NCBI GenBank assembly: GCA_029203185.1
Contig: CP119310.1
Span: 1,860,001-1,924,000 of the forward strand
Source of the DNA: Candidatus Chryseobacterium colombiense
Lineage (GTDB): Bacteria; Bacteroidota; Bacteroidia; Flavobacteriales; Weeksellaceae
Length of the DNA stretch: 64,000 bases
Direction: 5' to 3'
The translations under genes and the position numbers were made by a program. The stretch's first letter is position 1; each line of letters opens with the position of its first letter. Positions 18,091-26,074 of this stretch are shown piece by piece. The notes below the pieces were generated by a model. It did not search any database, was not told the DNA's origin, and worked only from the letters and a program-made list of their open reading frames with translations.

Positions 18091-18618
18091 ATGAGTTCTT
18101 TTTACAAAAGCATCGGGCTTTATGATAGTTTTAGTTTTGATATTGACATGAATAAAACTGAATTTTCAGAAAGCCTCAAGAAGATCACATATGAAACAAA
18201 TACAACTTTCATTTCACTAATTCCTGATCATGGAATTCCAACACGTTTTGAATATAGGGGAATTGTGAACAAGAATGATTTTACAATTAAAAGAAGATTA
18301 CATTTCTTCGATTCTAATGTTCTACATTCGGTTATCATGGGAAGTATTTCGGGAATGAATAATAAAACATCACTTGAAATAAAATTTAAACCATTCCTTT
18401 TTCATTTTATAATAATGATCGTCTCAACTGTTTTTGCGATGTTTATTGCTGTATATATTAGTAAAGACGAAAACAATTATTTTATTCTTGCTATTCCGTT
18501 CTTTGTAGCGATTATCCAATATTTTCTTCTGAAAAGAACCATCAACAGGGACAAATATGACTTTTTGAGGGAATTGAATTTTATTACTCAAAAAAATAAT
18601 CCATTTAAAAATATATGA
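18091..18618 (+). CDS. Hypothetical membrane protein
   Basis: A 175-residue protein with a soluble N-terminal 105 residues and two adjacent hydrophobic helices (about 107-127 and 132-150) followed by a basic tail. No family recognised; not obviously linked to its neighbours. Its 3' end is three bases from the convergent DUF779 gene. Confidence 0.55.
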   Translation: MSSFYKSIGLYDSFSFDIDMNKTEFSESLKKITYETNTTFISLIPDHGIPTRFEYRGIVNKNDFTIKRRLHFFDSNVLHSVIMGSISGMNNKTSLEIKFKPFLFHFIIMIVSTVFAMFIAVYISKDENNYFILAIPFFVAIIQYFLLKRTINRDKYDFLRELNFITQKNNPFKNI

Positions 18619-18621
18619 TAA

Positions 18622-19005
18622 TTATTCACTTCTTTTCACAGGTTCCAGATTTTCCAATTCTTTTGGTGTGAAAAGTCTGTAATCGACTTTAAATGTTTTC
18701 CCTAATGGTGTTTCCAGAGAAAATCCGCCTGGTCCGAAACCTTCTACAACATCTAATGTAAAGTGTGAGTATTTCCAGTACTCAAATAAATCACGATCTA
18801 TCCAGAACTCATGATTATTGATGGTTCCGATCATGGCATCATTCATTCTTTGATAAAATCCTCCTTTCTCAAAACACTGCGGCTGTGTACCTTCACAACA
18901 ACCTCCGGCTTGATAGAACATGAGATCTCCGTATTTTTTCTCGAGCTCCCAAATTACTTCTATGGCTTTTTCTGTGGCTGAAAGGCGTGATATTTTGGTT
19001 TGCAT
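18622..19005 (-). CDS. DUF779 protein
   Basis: A 127-residue soluble protein with the DUF779 marks: MFYQAGGCCEGTQPQCF with paired cysteines, WKYSHFTLDVVEGFGPGGFS and LETPLGKTF. Members are regularly found beside aldehyde dehydrogenases, as here, but their role is unknown; metal binding by the Cys cluster is a fair guess. The start at 19005 (MQTKISRLSATEKA) follows family length. Confidence 0.85.
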   Translation of the reverse strand: MQTKISRLSATEKAIEVIWELEKKYGDLMFYQAGGCCEGTQPQCFEKGGFYQRMNDAMIGTINNHEFWIDRDLFEYWKYSHFTLDVVEGFGPGGFSLETPLGKTFKVDYRLFTPKELENLEPVKRSE

Positions 19006-19027
19006 AGCTTTTTCTTTTTTATTTAGA

Positions 19028-19223
19028 GTTCTTTTGTCTTGAAACAAAAGAACCAAAAGTTCAAGACTTGGAAACTTTCGCTAAAAATTATTTCTGTTCA
19101 CTAAAAATTCCAAAACTTGCGCGAATACAAGATGTATTCTTCGGTTAAATATTTTTGTCGCGCTTCAAACAGTGGAATTTTCTTAACGTTCACAGAATTA
19201 ATTTTCTTAACGCTCTATTTTCC
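19028..19223. repeat. Nested imperfect inverted repeat of dispersed-element type
   Basis: The gap between DUF779 and adhP holds a perfect 10-bp hairpin (GTTCTTTTGT/ACAAAAGAAC, 19028-19053). Next, a long imperfect palindrome runs with outer arms at about 19070-19111 and 19174-19223. Inner complementary patches are GCGCGA/TCGCGC and GAATAC/GTATTC. The pattern looks like a foldable non-coding mobile or MITE-like repeat; I believe similar sequences occur between genes in other flavobacteria, but copy number is not shown here. Confidence 0.5.
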
Positions 19224-19256
19224 TAGGTCGTTTTCTCTTTTTATAAAATTAAAAAA

Positions 19257-19283
19257 GTTCGGCGAAATTTCATTTCGCCGAAC
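19257..19283 (-). terminator. Terminator of adhP
   Basis: Perfect 12-bp stem GTTCGGCGAAAT/ATTTCGCCGAAC with a three-base loop, followed on the minus strand by T6. Confidence 0.9.
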
Positions 19284-19301
19284 CTACATACTCTCACAAA
19301 T

Positions 19302-20336
19302 TTAATTTGATCCGGCAATATCGAGAACGATCCTGCCATCAATCTGTCCTTTTTTCATTTTATCAAAAACATCATTGATATCTTCTAATTTTGCAGCGGT
19401 TACTGTAGCTTTAACCAATCCTTCATTCGCAAAATCCAGTGCTTCCTGCAGGTCTTTTCTCGTTCCTACAATTGAACCTCTTACAGTAATTCTTTTCAAA
19501 ACGGTTTCAAAAATCGGCAGCTCAAATGAACCTGGTGGAAGTCCGTTTAAAGCAAGCGTTCCCTTTCGTCTTAATACATCAATTCCCTGTTTAAAAGCAA
19601 TGGGAGAAACCGCTGTAATCAATGCGCCGTGCATTCCGCCGACTTCTTTATGAAGATATTCTCCAGGATCTGTGTTTTTTGCATTGACTACTAAGTCTGC
19701 TCCCAATTTTTTTGCCAAGTCTAATTTTTCATCCGCCACATCAATTGCTGCTACATGCATTCCCATGGCTTTTGCATATTGTACCGCAACGTGACCCAAT
19801 CCTCCAATTCCTGAAATAGCCACCCATTCTCCGGGTTTTGTTTCGGTTTCTTTTAATCCTTTGTAAACGGTTACTCCTGCGCAAAGAATCGGTGCAATTT
19901 CTAAAAAGTTAACATCGGATTTTAAATGTCCCACATATCTTGAATCTGCAATTACGTATTCTGCAAAACCTCCATCAACACTGTATCCCCCATTCTTCTG
20001 AGCTTCACAGAGCGTTTCCCAACCCGTAATGCAGTAATCACAGCATCCACAGGCTGAATATAGCCATGGAACACCTACCGCATCCCCTTCTTTAACCTGA
20101 GCTTCCGGTCCGCATGCGACTACGATGCCCACTCCTTCATGGCCGGGAATTAAAGGCATTTTGGGTTTTGCCGGCCAGTCACCATCAACAGCGTGCAAAT
20201 CTGTATGGCAAACGCCACATGCAATTACCTTTACCAATACTTCATACCTTCCCGGTTCTCGTACAGGAACTTCTTCTATTTTTAAGGGTTGTCCATAGCC
20301 TTGAACAACTGCAGCTTTCATTGTTTTTGGAATCAT
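19302..20336 (-). CDS. adhP: Zinc-dependent alcohol dehydrogenase AdhP type
   Basis: A 344-residue medium-chain dehydrogenase that interconverts primary alcohols and aldehydes with NAD. Catalytic zinc ligands are C43, H66 and C152; the structural zinc site is C96, C99, C102 and C110 (CGCCDYC then LC). The Rossmann turn is GIGGLGHVAVQYAKA. It lies in the same direction as an aldehyde dehydrogenase upstream and the DUF779 gene downstream, which suggests stepwise oxidation of an alcohol to the acid. The 378-base gap to the aldehyde dehydrogenase is filled by repeat sequence. Confidence 0.92.
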   Translation of the reverse strand: MIPKTMKAAVVQGYGQPLKIEEVPVREPGRYEVLVKVIACGVCHTDLHAVDGDWPAKPKMPLIPGHEGVGIVVACGPEAQVKEGDAVGVPWLYSACGCCDYCITGWETLCEAQKNGGYSVDGGFAEYVIADSRYVGHLKSDVNFLEIAPILCAGVTVYKGLKETETKPGEWVAISGIGGLGHVAVQYAKAMGMHVAAIDVADEKLDLAKKLGADLVVNAKNTDPGEYLHKEVGGMHGALITAVSPIAFKQGIDVLRRKGTLALNGLPPGSFELPIFETVLKRITVRGSIVGTRKDLQEALDFANEGLVKATVTAAKLEDINDVFDKMKKGQIDGRIVLDIAGSN

Positions 20337-20394
20337 ATTTTGATTTTTGTGTTAGTTTTTTAGTTTGATTTTTCATCTTTGATTTGATGATTTT

Positions 20395-20700
20395 GTTTTA
20401 ACGCAAAGGCGCAAAGAACTTTTTCACCAATTAGGCTGTGTATTTTTAAGTTCGCAAAGGCGTTTCACTTAGCTAAGACCGCAAAATTTTTCTTACATTT
20501 CTTGAATCTGGATAAGGCTCATGAAGGCATAAAATATCTTGCTTACCTGAAATTGCAGTCAAAGAGTACCATTTTTTGCGTGAGGGATAGGAAGAGTCTC
20601 GTTTGAAAAACGAGAGTGCAAAGCGCCGAAACGAAGTGAAGCCCTGGATAGCCCGACCGTTTTTCCCCATTGCCGAGATGGGGAAAACGGGCACGCCCTA
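20395..20700. repeat. GC-richer structured intergenic repeat
   Basis: This gap has no gene. CGCAAAGGCG occurs at 20402-20411 and again at 20453-20462. Two hairpins follow: CTCGTTT/AAACGAG (20598-20614) and a 13-14 bp stem CCGTTTTTCCCCAT/ATGGGGAAAACGG (20657-20690) set in a GC-rich block ending in GGGCACGCCC. Base composition differs sharply from the surroundings. I recall such blocks as dispersed intergenic repeats in Chryseobacterium relatives; a structured RNA is an alternative. Confidence 0.55.
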
Positions 20701-20714
20701 TTAATATTTAAAAA

Positions 20715-22244
20715 TTAAAAGAAACCTAATTTATTTTTGTTGTAGGAAATCAACATGTTTTTAGTCTGGCGGTAATGATCCAGCATCATTTTATGGTTTT
20801 CACGACCGATTCCGGATTGTTTATACCCTCCGAAAGGCGCTCCTGCAGGATAAGAATGATACTGATTCACCCAAACTCTACCTGCCTGAATCTGACGTGG
20901 AACATTGTACAACTGATGAGCATCTCTCGTCCAGACTCCCGCTCCAAGACCGTAAATAGTGTCGTTGGCGATTTTGATTCCTTCCTCTTCATCTTTGAAC
21001 GTTGTGAACGCCAACACAGGTCCGAAAATTTCCTCCTGGAAGATTCTCATCCTGTTGTTTCCTTTGAAAATGGTTGGCTGGATGTAATATCCTTCTTCAA
21101 GACCTTCTCCTACATTATTTACATCACCGCCAACAAGAACTTCAGCACCCTCATCTTTCCCTAATTTGATGTAAGAAAGGATTTTATCTTTCTGAATCCG
21201 AGAAGCCTGCGCTCCCATCATCACAGTTTTATCCAACGGATTCCCAACTTTGATCGCTTTTACTCTTTCGATAACCTTAGCAATGAAAGCGTCCGCAATG
21301 TCTTCCTGAACCAATAATCTTGACGGACAAGTACAAATTTCTCCCTGATTTAAAGCAAAAAGAACAGCTCCTTCAATCGCTTTATCTAAAAATTCATCAT
21401 CTGCATCCATTACCGAGCTAAAGAAAACGTTCGGGGATTTCCCACCTAATTCTAATGTTACCGGAATGATATTTTCTGTTGCATACTGCATTACTAAACG
21501 ACCTGTAGCCGTAGAACCTGTAAATGCAGCTTTTGCCACTTTCGGATTGGTTACTAAAGCTCTTCCCAATTCTGCTCCAAAACCATTTACAATGTTTACC
21601 ACTCCGTCAGGAAGCAAATCTCCGATGATCTCCATTAACACCATAATAGAAATTGGTGTACTTTCAGCAGGTTTTAAAACTACACAGTTTCCTGCTGCCA
21701 AAGCTGGAGCTAATTTCCATACCGCCATTAAGATCGGAAAGTTCCAAGGGATGATTTGAGCAATTACTCCGAGTGGTTCATGAACGATGAGAGAAACCGT
21801 ATCTTTATCCAGTTCGTTGTGTGAACCTTCTTCCGCTCTGATTACCGAAGCAAAATATCTGAAATGATCAATTGCCAAAGGAATATCTGCTGCTAAAGTT
21901 TCTCTAACCGCTTTCCCATTATCAATCGTTTCAACCGTTGCTAAATATTCTAAATTCTGCTCAATTCTGTCGGCAATTTTATTTAAAATAATACTTCTTT
22001 CGGTAGATGAAGTATTTTTCCAGGTTTGAAATGCTTTTTCTGCTGCATTTACTGCCAATTCCAGATCTTCTTTTGAAGAGTGGGCCGCCTGTGTGAAGTT
22101 TCTCCCGTCTACCGGAGAAACTACATCGAAATACTGTCCGTTTACAGGTTCCGTAAATTGTCCGTTAATATAATTATCGTATCTGCTTTTAAATTCAGGC
22201 CACTGTAATAAAGTCCCTGATTGTAGTTGTGCTGTAGTGCTCAT
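20715..22244 (-). CDS. NAD-dependent aldehyde dehydrogenase (ExaC/AldB type)
   Basis: A 509-residue enzyme oxidising acetaldehyde-like aldehydes to acids. The general base is E265 (TLELGGKSP), the catalytic cysteine C304 in NQGEICTCPSR with a second cysteine two residues on, which is usual in the ExaC/AldB group. NAD-binding IIPWNFP (164-170) and FTGSTATGR (241-249) are present. It is divergent from an AraC regulator, which probably controls it, and upstream of adhP and DUF779. The start at 22244 (MSTTAQLQSGTLLQWPEF) fits the family. Confidence 0.92.
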   Translation of the reverse strand: MSTTAQLQSGTLLQWPEFKSRYDNYINGQFTEPVNGQYFDVVSPVDGRNFTQAAHSSKEDLELAVNAAEKAFQTWKNTSSTERSIILNKIADRIEQNLEYLATVETIDNGKAVRETLAADIPLAIDHFRYFASVIRAEEGSHNELDKDTVSLIVHEPLGVIAQIIPWNFPILMAVWKLAPALAAGNCVVLKPAESTPISIMVLMEIIGDLLPDGVVNIVNGFGAELGRALVTNPKVAKAAFTGSTATGRLVMQYATENIIPVTLELGGKSPNVFFSSVMDADDEFLDKAIEGAVLFALNQGEICTCPSRLLVQEDIADAFIAKVIERVKAIKVGNPLDKTVMMGAQASRIQKDKILSYIKLGKDEGAEVLVGGDVNNVGEGLEEGYYIQPTIFKGNNRMRIFQEEIFGPVLAFTTFKDEEEGIKIANDTIYGLGAGVWTRDAHQLYNVPRQIQAGRVWVNQYHSYPAGAPFGGYKQSGIGRENHKMMLDHYRQTKNMLISYNKNKLGFF

Positions 22245-22308
22245 ATTTATATAGTTTTAATTTTTCTGTAAAGCCAAATTACATCTCCCTGTGACATTCG
22301 TATAGCAC

Positions 22309-22338
22309 AATCGTACAAAAAGACTTCAAAATCGTGCA
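22309..22338. promoter_or_regulatory. Direct repeats, likely AraC operator
   Basis: AATCGTACA (22309-22317) and AATCGTGCA (22330-22338) are direct repeats exactly 21 bp apart, two helical turns, as expected for an AraC-family dimer. AGCACAA also occurs twice nearby (22304-22310 and 22340-22346). They lie between the aldehyde dehydrogenase and its divergent regulator. Confidence 0.5.
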
Positions 22339-22367
22339 GAGCACAAACTTTATAATTTCATTAACAA

Positions 22368-22395
22368 TTGTATTACTTGATAATTTCTATATTTG
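22368..22395 (+). promoter_or_regulatory. Promoter of the AraC regulator
   Basis: TTG (22368-22370), 17 bases, TATATTTG (22388-22395), 29 bases before the ATG. Confidence 0.6.
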
Positions 22396-22424
22396 AGTAA
22401 ACAGGCCATAAAAAATGTTTAGAA

Positions 22425-23348
22425 ATGAACAATAACAAGATTTTATTAGAAACTCCTGAATTAAAAAGGGAAAATCAGCTATTGCACCTAGTTGAAAATC
22501 AGACAAAATTCAATCTAAACAATTGTGAATTTAGCATTTATGAGACCCATAAGGCTGCTTTTGACGTAAAACTGCATTTTGAAACGATTGCTTTTACGGC
22601 CATGCTTCGCGGAAAAAAACACATGAAACTGGATAATAAAACCAATTATTTTGACTACTATCCGGGAGAAAGTATACTTGTTTCACCGGGAGAGACAATG
22701 GTTATTGATTTCCCTGAAGCTGATGAAACGCCATCACAATGTATTTCTTTGAGCCTGAATCCTGAGTTTATTGAAAATTCTCTGAATCATTTAAACTATC
22801 ATCTTCCGAAAGTGGATGAAACCTCCCGCTGGAATATTGAACTGGATGAATATTTTTTATTCAACAATCAGTCTTTGGCGTCAGCTACCAATAATATTAT
22901 GAGAATTGCAATGGATGATAATTCTCAGAAAGATATTATGGCTGATTTTGCATTAAAGGAACTTTTGATCCGGCTGATGCAGACACAGGCCAGAAATATG
23001 GTGGAAAAAAATATTGCTAAAAATAAATCAAGAATTGGTTTCGCCGTAGATTATATCAAAAAAAATCTACACCAGAAATTATCGATTGACAGTATTGCCA
23101 AGATGGCTTATGTGAGTAAATCCAATTTCTTCAAAATGTTTAAAGATGAATTGGGAACTTCTCCGAATGAGTTTATTTTGCAGGAGCGGATAAATCGAGC
23201 CAAAGAATTATTGGCAAGCCAGAATAGCATTAAAGAAACGGCTTATCAGACCGGTTTTTCGGATACCAATTATTTTACAAGGGTTTTTAAGCAATTGGTT
23301 GGTGTTACACCGAAGAGTTATCAGGATAAAATAATAGTTTTGGAATAA
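22425..23348 (+). CDS. AraC-family transcriptional regulator
   Basis: A 307-residue regulator with an AraC-type N-terminal sensing domain (about 25-190, cupin-like strands such as YYPGESILVSPGETMVIDFPE) and two helix-turn-helix units in the last 100 residues (LSIDSIAKMAYVSKSNFFKMFK, then IKETAYQTGFSDTNYFTRVFK shortened by family pattern). Regulators of this group often activate aldehyde dehydrogenase genes; divergence from the dehydrogenase and the 21-bp repeats between them support that. The inducer is unknown. Confidence 0.88.
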   Translation: MNNNKILLETPELKRENQLLHLVENQTKFNLNNCEFSIYETHKAAFDVKLHFETIAFTAMLRGKKHMKLDNKTNYFDYYPGESILVSPGETMVIDFPEADETPSQCISLSLNPEFIENSLNHLNYHLPKVDETSRWNIELDEYFLFNNQSLASATNNIMRIAMDDNSQKDIMADFALKELLIRLMQTQARNMVEKNIAKNKSRIGFAVDYIKKNLHQKLSIDSIAKMAYVSKSNFFKMFKDELGTSPNEFILQERINRAKELLASQNSIKETAYQTGFSDTNYFTRVFKQLVGVTPKSYQDKIIVLE

Positions 23349-23486
23349 ATGTCTATAATGATACCCCCTAAAAATATTATTGAATTTTTATTTGGAATTA
23401 AAGTAAGTAAAAGAGCAAACTGGATTATCAATTTATTAATTTTACTTGTTTTTGTTTTTATAATGATAAAAGCATCCCAAAACTGA
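23349..23486 (+). CDS. Small single-helix membrane protein
   Basis: A 45-codon frame whose ATG directly follows the AraC stop codon (TAAATG). It reads MSIMIPPKNIIEFLFGIK, a basic patch (VSKRANW), then a strong transmembrane segment (IINLLILLVFVFIMI) and a short KASQN tail. The positive residues before the helix predict the N-terminus in the cytoplasm. The abutting stop/start suggests translational coupling to the regulator. It is too short for standard gene-length limits and no family is recognised; chance is not excluded. Confidence 0.5.
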   Translation: MSIMIPPKNIIEFLFGIKVSKRANWIINLLILLVFVFIMIKASQN

Positions 23487-23494
23487 GATGCTTC
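23469..23494. terminator. Convergent terminator
   Basis: Stem AAGCATC/GATGCTT over an eight-to-ten-base loop between the small membrane ORF and mvaS, overlapping the ORF stop codon. T-rich on both exits. Confidence 0.5.
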
Positions 23495-23517
23495 TACTTT
23501 CTTAAACAGATAATTGA

Positions 23518-24846
23518 TTACCCTTGATAATCATAATACCTTGCTCCTTTCAAAACAGGATTTTCTAATTCTACCGATTTCAGTCCGAAACCTTTATAAT
23601 TTTCATTAACAGATTTTTCCAGTTGTTTTCTGTGAAGCTTTTCATAAGTATCAAAATCGATTGACTTTCTGTTTTTTAAGCCTTCAAATAGATCCCATTT
23701 TACCACCACCGTTTTCCAGTTTTCTGAAACTTTCCCGGCAAAAACTTTAGATTTTGAACCGCTTCCATAGCCTAAGAATCCTATTTCCTGGCCCATCAAT
23801 TCTTCATTTTCATTAAATGAAGTCTGCATTGCGGAAAGTAAGGCCATAAAAATTGAAGCTGTATACATATTTCCTATTTCTGAAGAAGCTCTTTGGGATT
23901 TTTCAATTTTGTCATTGATAAACTGAATGTAGCCTTCAGATTTTGCCACTGCTTTTTGTTCTTCAGGAGTTTCATAAGAAAGTCCGTTTTCTAAGCTGTA
24001 AATCTCCGTAAAAACTCTTTTCCCATGGAAAGCATAAGGAAGATGGAAAATAAGGTATTTCCAGGCTTCATAGGGTTTATTTTCGCCTGTAATTTCTTTA
24101 TAATGCTGATAAGCTTCCCTTATTCTGTCCTGATAACATTGGTTGGAATATTGTCCGTCAAAAACAGGTTCATCGGTAAAAATTTCAATTTTATCAGGAA
24201 AATTTTCCGGCGCATTGCTTAACTCTTCTTTTTTAAAGTGACGTCTTGGTTTGAAAAAGTCAAAAACACTTTCCGTAGCCACTCCCCAGTTATTTTCTAT
24301 TTCAATTAAGTCCGGTTTTGAAGAAACCAACACCGACACTGCACCTCCTCCTTGTGTATATTCCCCGGAAGAAGCCAATTCATATTTTGCATAATCACTC
24401 GCAATGACAACTGCTTTTTTATCGGGATTAACTCTTACAAAATCTAAAGAATTGTGAAGTGCATCTACTGCTCCGATACAGGCGAAAGTCATGTCTACCA
24501 CATCACAGTTTCTGAAACATCTTTCCCCGAATTCTGCTTCCAACACTTTTTCAACCATATGCATGGCGTAAGAAGCTGTTGGTTTTGCCGCATCCAAAGC
24601 ACTTTCTGTTCCTAAATAAATTCTTGATATTTCTTTTGGATTGATGTTGTAATCTTTAATTAATTTCAACAAAGCTTCTGCTGCGAAAGTTGCTGCATCT
24701 TCGTGAACATCCGGAAATCCCATTTTATGCAACCCTAACCCTTTCTCCAGTTTTGCAGGTTCAATTCCTCTTTTTTCTGCCAAATCCCTAATTTCCAAAT
24801 ACAAAGAAGGCACATAATAACTTGCCGCCTCAATTCCAAAAGCCAT
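23518..24846 (-). CDS. mvaS: Hydroxymethylglutaryl-CoA synthase
   Basis: Condenses acetyl-CoA with acetoacetyl-CoA to HMG-CoA, entry to the mevalonate route of isoprenoid synthesis, which flavobacteria use. At 442 residues the protein is a thiolase-fold enzyme with the catalytic Glu E81 (GTESALDAAKP), nucleophile C123 (TFACIGAVDAL) and a C-terminal-half histidine in FHLPYAFHGKR. The other mevalonate genes are not in the window. Confidence 0.9.
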   Translation of the reverse strand: MAFGIEAASYYVPSLYLEIRDLAEKRGIEPAKLEKGLGLHKMGFPDVHEDAATFAAEALLKLIKDYNINPKEISRIYLGTESALDAAKPTASYAMHMVEKVLEAEFGERCFRNCDVVDMTFACIGAVDALHNSLDFVRVNPDKKAVVIASDYAKYELASSGEYTQGGGAVSVLVSSKPDLIEIENNWGVATESVFDFFKPRRHFKKEELSNAPENFPDKIEIFTDEPVFDGQYSNQCYQDRIREAYQHYKEITGENKPYEAWKYLIFHLPYAFHGKRVFTEIYSLENGLSYETPEEQKAVAKSEGYIQFINDKIEKSQRASSEIGNMYTASIFMALLSAMQTSFNENEELMGQEIGFLGYGSGSKSKVFAGKVSENWKTVVVKWDLFEGLKNRKSIDFDTYEKLHRKQLEKSVNENYKGFGLKSVELENPVLKGARYYDYQG

Positions 24847-25000
24847 ATTATTTTAATTTTTATACGAATTTAAAAAATGTAAGCGTTTAATGAGTTATAG
24901 TTTTTGCTAAATGTTTAAAATTTTTAATTAAAAACGTAAAGTCCTAAAATTGTCAGTCCTTTTTTTACTCAAAATTTTGAATCTCATAAATTATTTAAAA

Positions 25001-25022
25001 AGCACCTCTTGAGAGAGATGCT
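25001..25022 (-). terminator. Possible terminator of the T9SS cargo gene
   Basis: Hairpin of about 8 bp (AGCACCTC with GAGATGCT, one mismatch) followed on the minus strand by a T stretch, some 30 bases past the stop codon. Confidence 0.45.
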
Positions 25023-25054
25023 CCGACTAATAAAAAAATTTAGTGTTGTACTCT

Positions 25055-25891
25055 TTATTTTTTTATCATTTTATATGTTTTTACTTCTCCACTATCTGTT
25101 TTTCCTGCAACAATATACATCCCGCTGCTTAAAGCAGATACATTAACACTTCCCTGATTATCTTCAACCTTATTGGTCTGAATCTTTTTTCCTGATCCGT
25201 CATAAATATTAATTTCCTGCATTTTTTCATCACCTTTAAAGTTCAGAATGTCCTTAACCGGATTCGGGTAATATTTAATCTCTGTTTTCGACAGCTTTGA
25301 AATTTCGCTGCTGCTTAAAACATCATTGCTTATGGTAACATTATCTATTAATGTAGAATATCCCTGAGCATTTTCACATTCTATAGCAATCTGATAAATA
25401 TTGGGAGGCATACCGATATTGGCAAAAAGATACCATGAAGAAAACGGAGGCTGAAATCCCATTAACGTTGACCAAGGATCTGTAGCTGACATTCTATAAT
25501 AAATTCTGACCCAGTTTGCAGTACCATTCTGTTGGGGATTGATAAGATAAAAACTGATTTTAGGAGAAGTAAGACCTGCAGAATTTAAAGGCGGACTTAC
25601 CAATTTGGTTTTATCAGCCAAAGTAGTATTGGCCGGAAAGTTGGCAAATTTAGTTCCTGCAAAGGCTGTAATTCCTATACTCCCCGTCGTCGCAGCAGAA
25701 ACATAAGTCCAGCTTACATTATTGGTCTCATATATTTGCGTCCAGCTTGCTCTGGTTGGTGAGCTGTCCTCGAAAGTTTCCGTCCAGGGAAATGTAGAAA
25801 CCTGCGCATTAAACCCAATTGCAAAAAACATCAATAAAAAAGAAAAAAACTGACGATTTATCATCAATTTAAAAAATAGATTTGTTTTCAT
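25055..25891 (-). CDS. T9SS cargo with choice-of-anchor J-like domain
   Basis: A 278-residue secreted protein: signal peptide to about residue 29 (ends GFNAQ), a jelly-roll-like domain at about 35-190 opening FPWTETFEDSS and closing with STLIDNVTIS (choice-of-anchor J/cleaved adhesin type), and a type A T9SS sorting tail from about 205 (KYYPNPVKDILNF, SSGMYIVAGKT, KMIKK end). It should cross the outer membrane through the type IX system and be attached or released. An alternative Met lies nine codons in. A -7 box (TACATTTG on the minus strand, 25920-25927) lies upstream. Confidence 0.85.
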   Translation of the reverse strand: MKTNLFFKLMINRQFFSFLLMFFAIGFNAQVSTFPWTETFEDSSPTRASWTQIYETNNVSWTYVSAATTGSIGITAFAGTKFANFPANTTLADKTKLVSPPLNSAGLTSPKISFYLINPQQNGTANWVRIYYRMSATDPWSTLMGFQPPFSSWYLFANIGMPPNIYQIAIECENAQGYSTLIDNVTISNDVLSSSEISKLSKTEIKYYPNPVKDILNFKGDEKMQEINIYDGSGKKIQTNKVEDNQGSVNVSALSSGMYIVAGKTDSGEVKTYKMIKK

Positions 25892-26018
25892 TTTTAGTTA
25901 TTAAGTATTAAATTCATAACAAATGTATAAATTAACAATTAAACAAATAACATAATTAACAAATAATTAATATTAAATCAATAATAATTTTACAGTAAAA
26001 ATGAAAATTAATTAAAAA

Positions 26019-26040
26019 AACCACTATAAAAATAGTGGTT
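26019..26040 (-). terminator. Terminator of the M1 peptidase gene
   Basis: Stem AACCACTAT/ATAGTGGTT with an AAAA loop and a T run on the minus strand, 35 bases past the stop codon. Confidence 0.75.
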
Positions 26041-26074
26041 ATCATAATTTAGAATAATATCTTATCTTGAATAT

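Noticed and set aside
19117..19305. 62-codon + strand frame before adhP
   Set aside because: It runs through the palindromic repeat and the adhP terminator, so it is a by-product of the repeat.
20473..20694. 73-codon minus-strand frame between adhP and the aldehyde dehydrogenase
   Set aside because: It is a read-through of the GC-rich hairpin block; its basic, Ser/Arg-rich composition follows the repeat and not a protein family.
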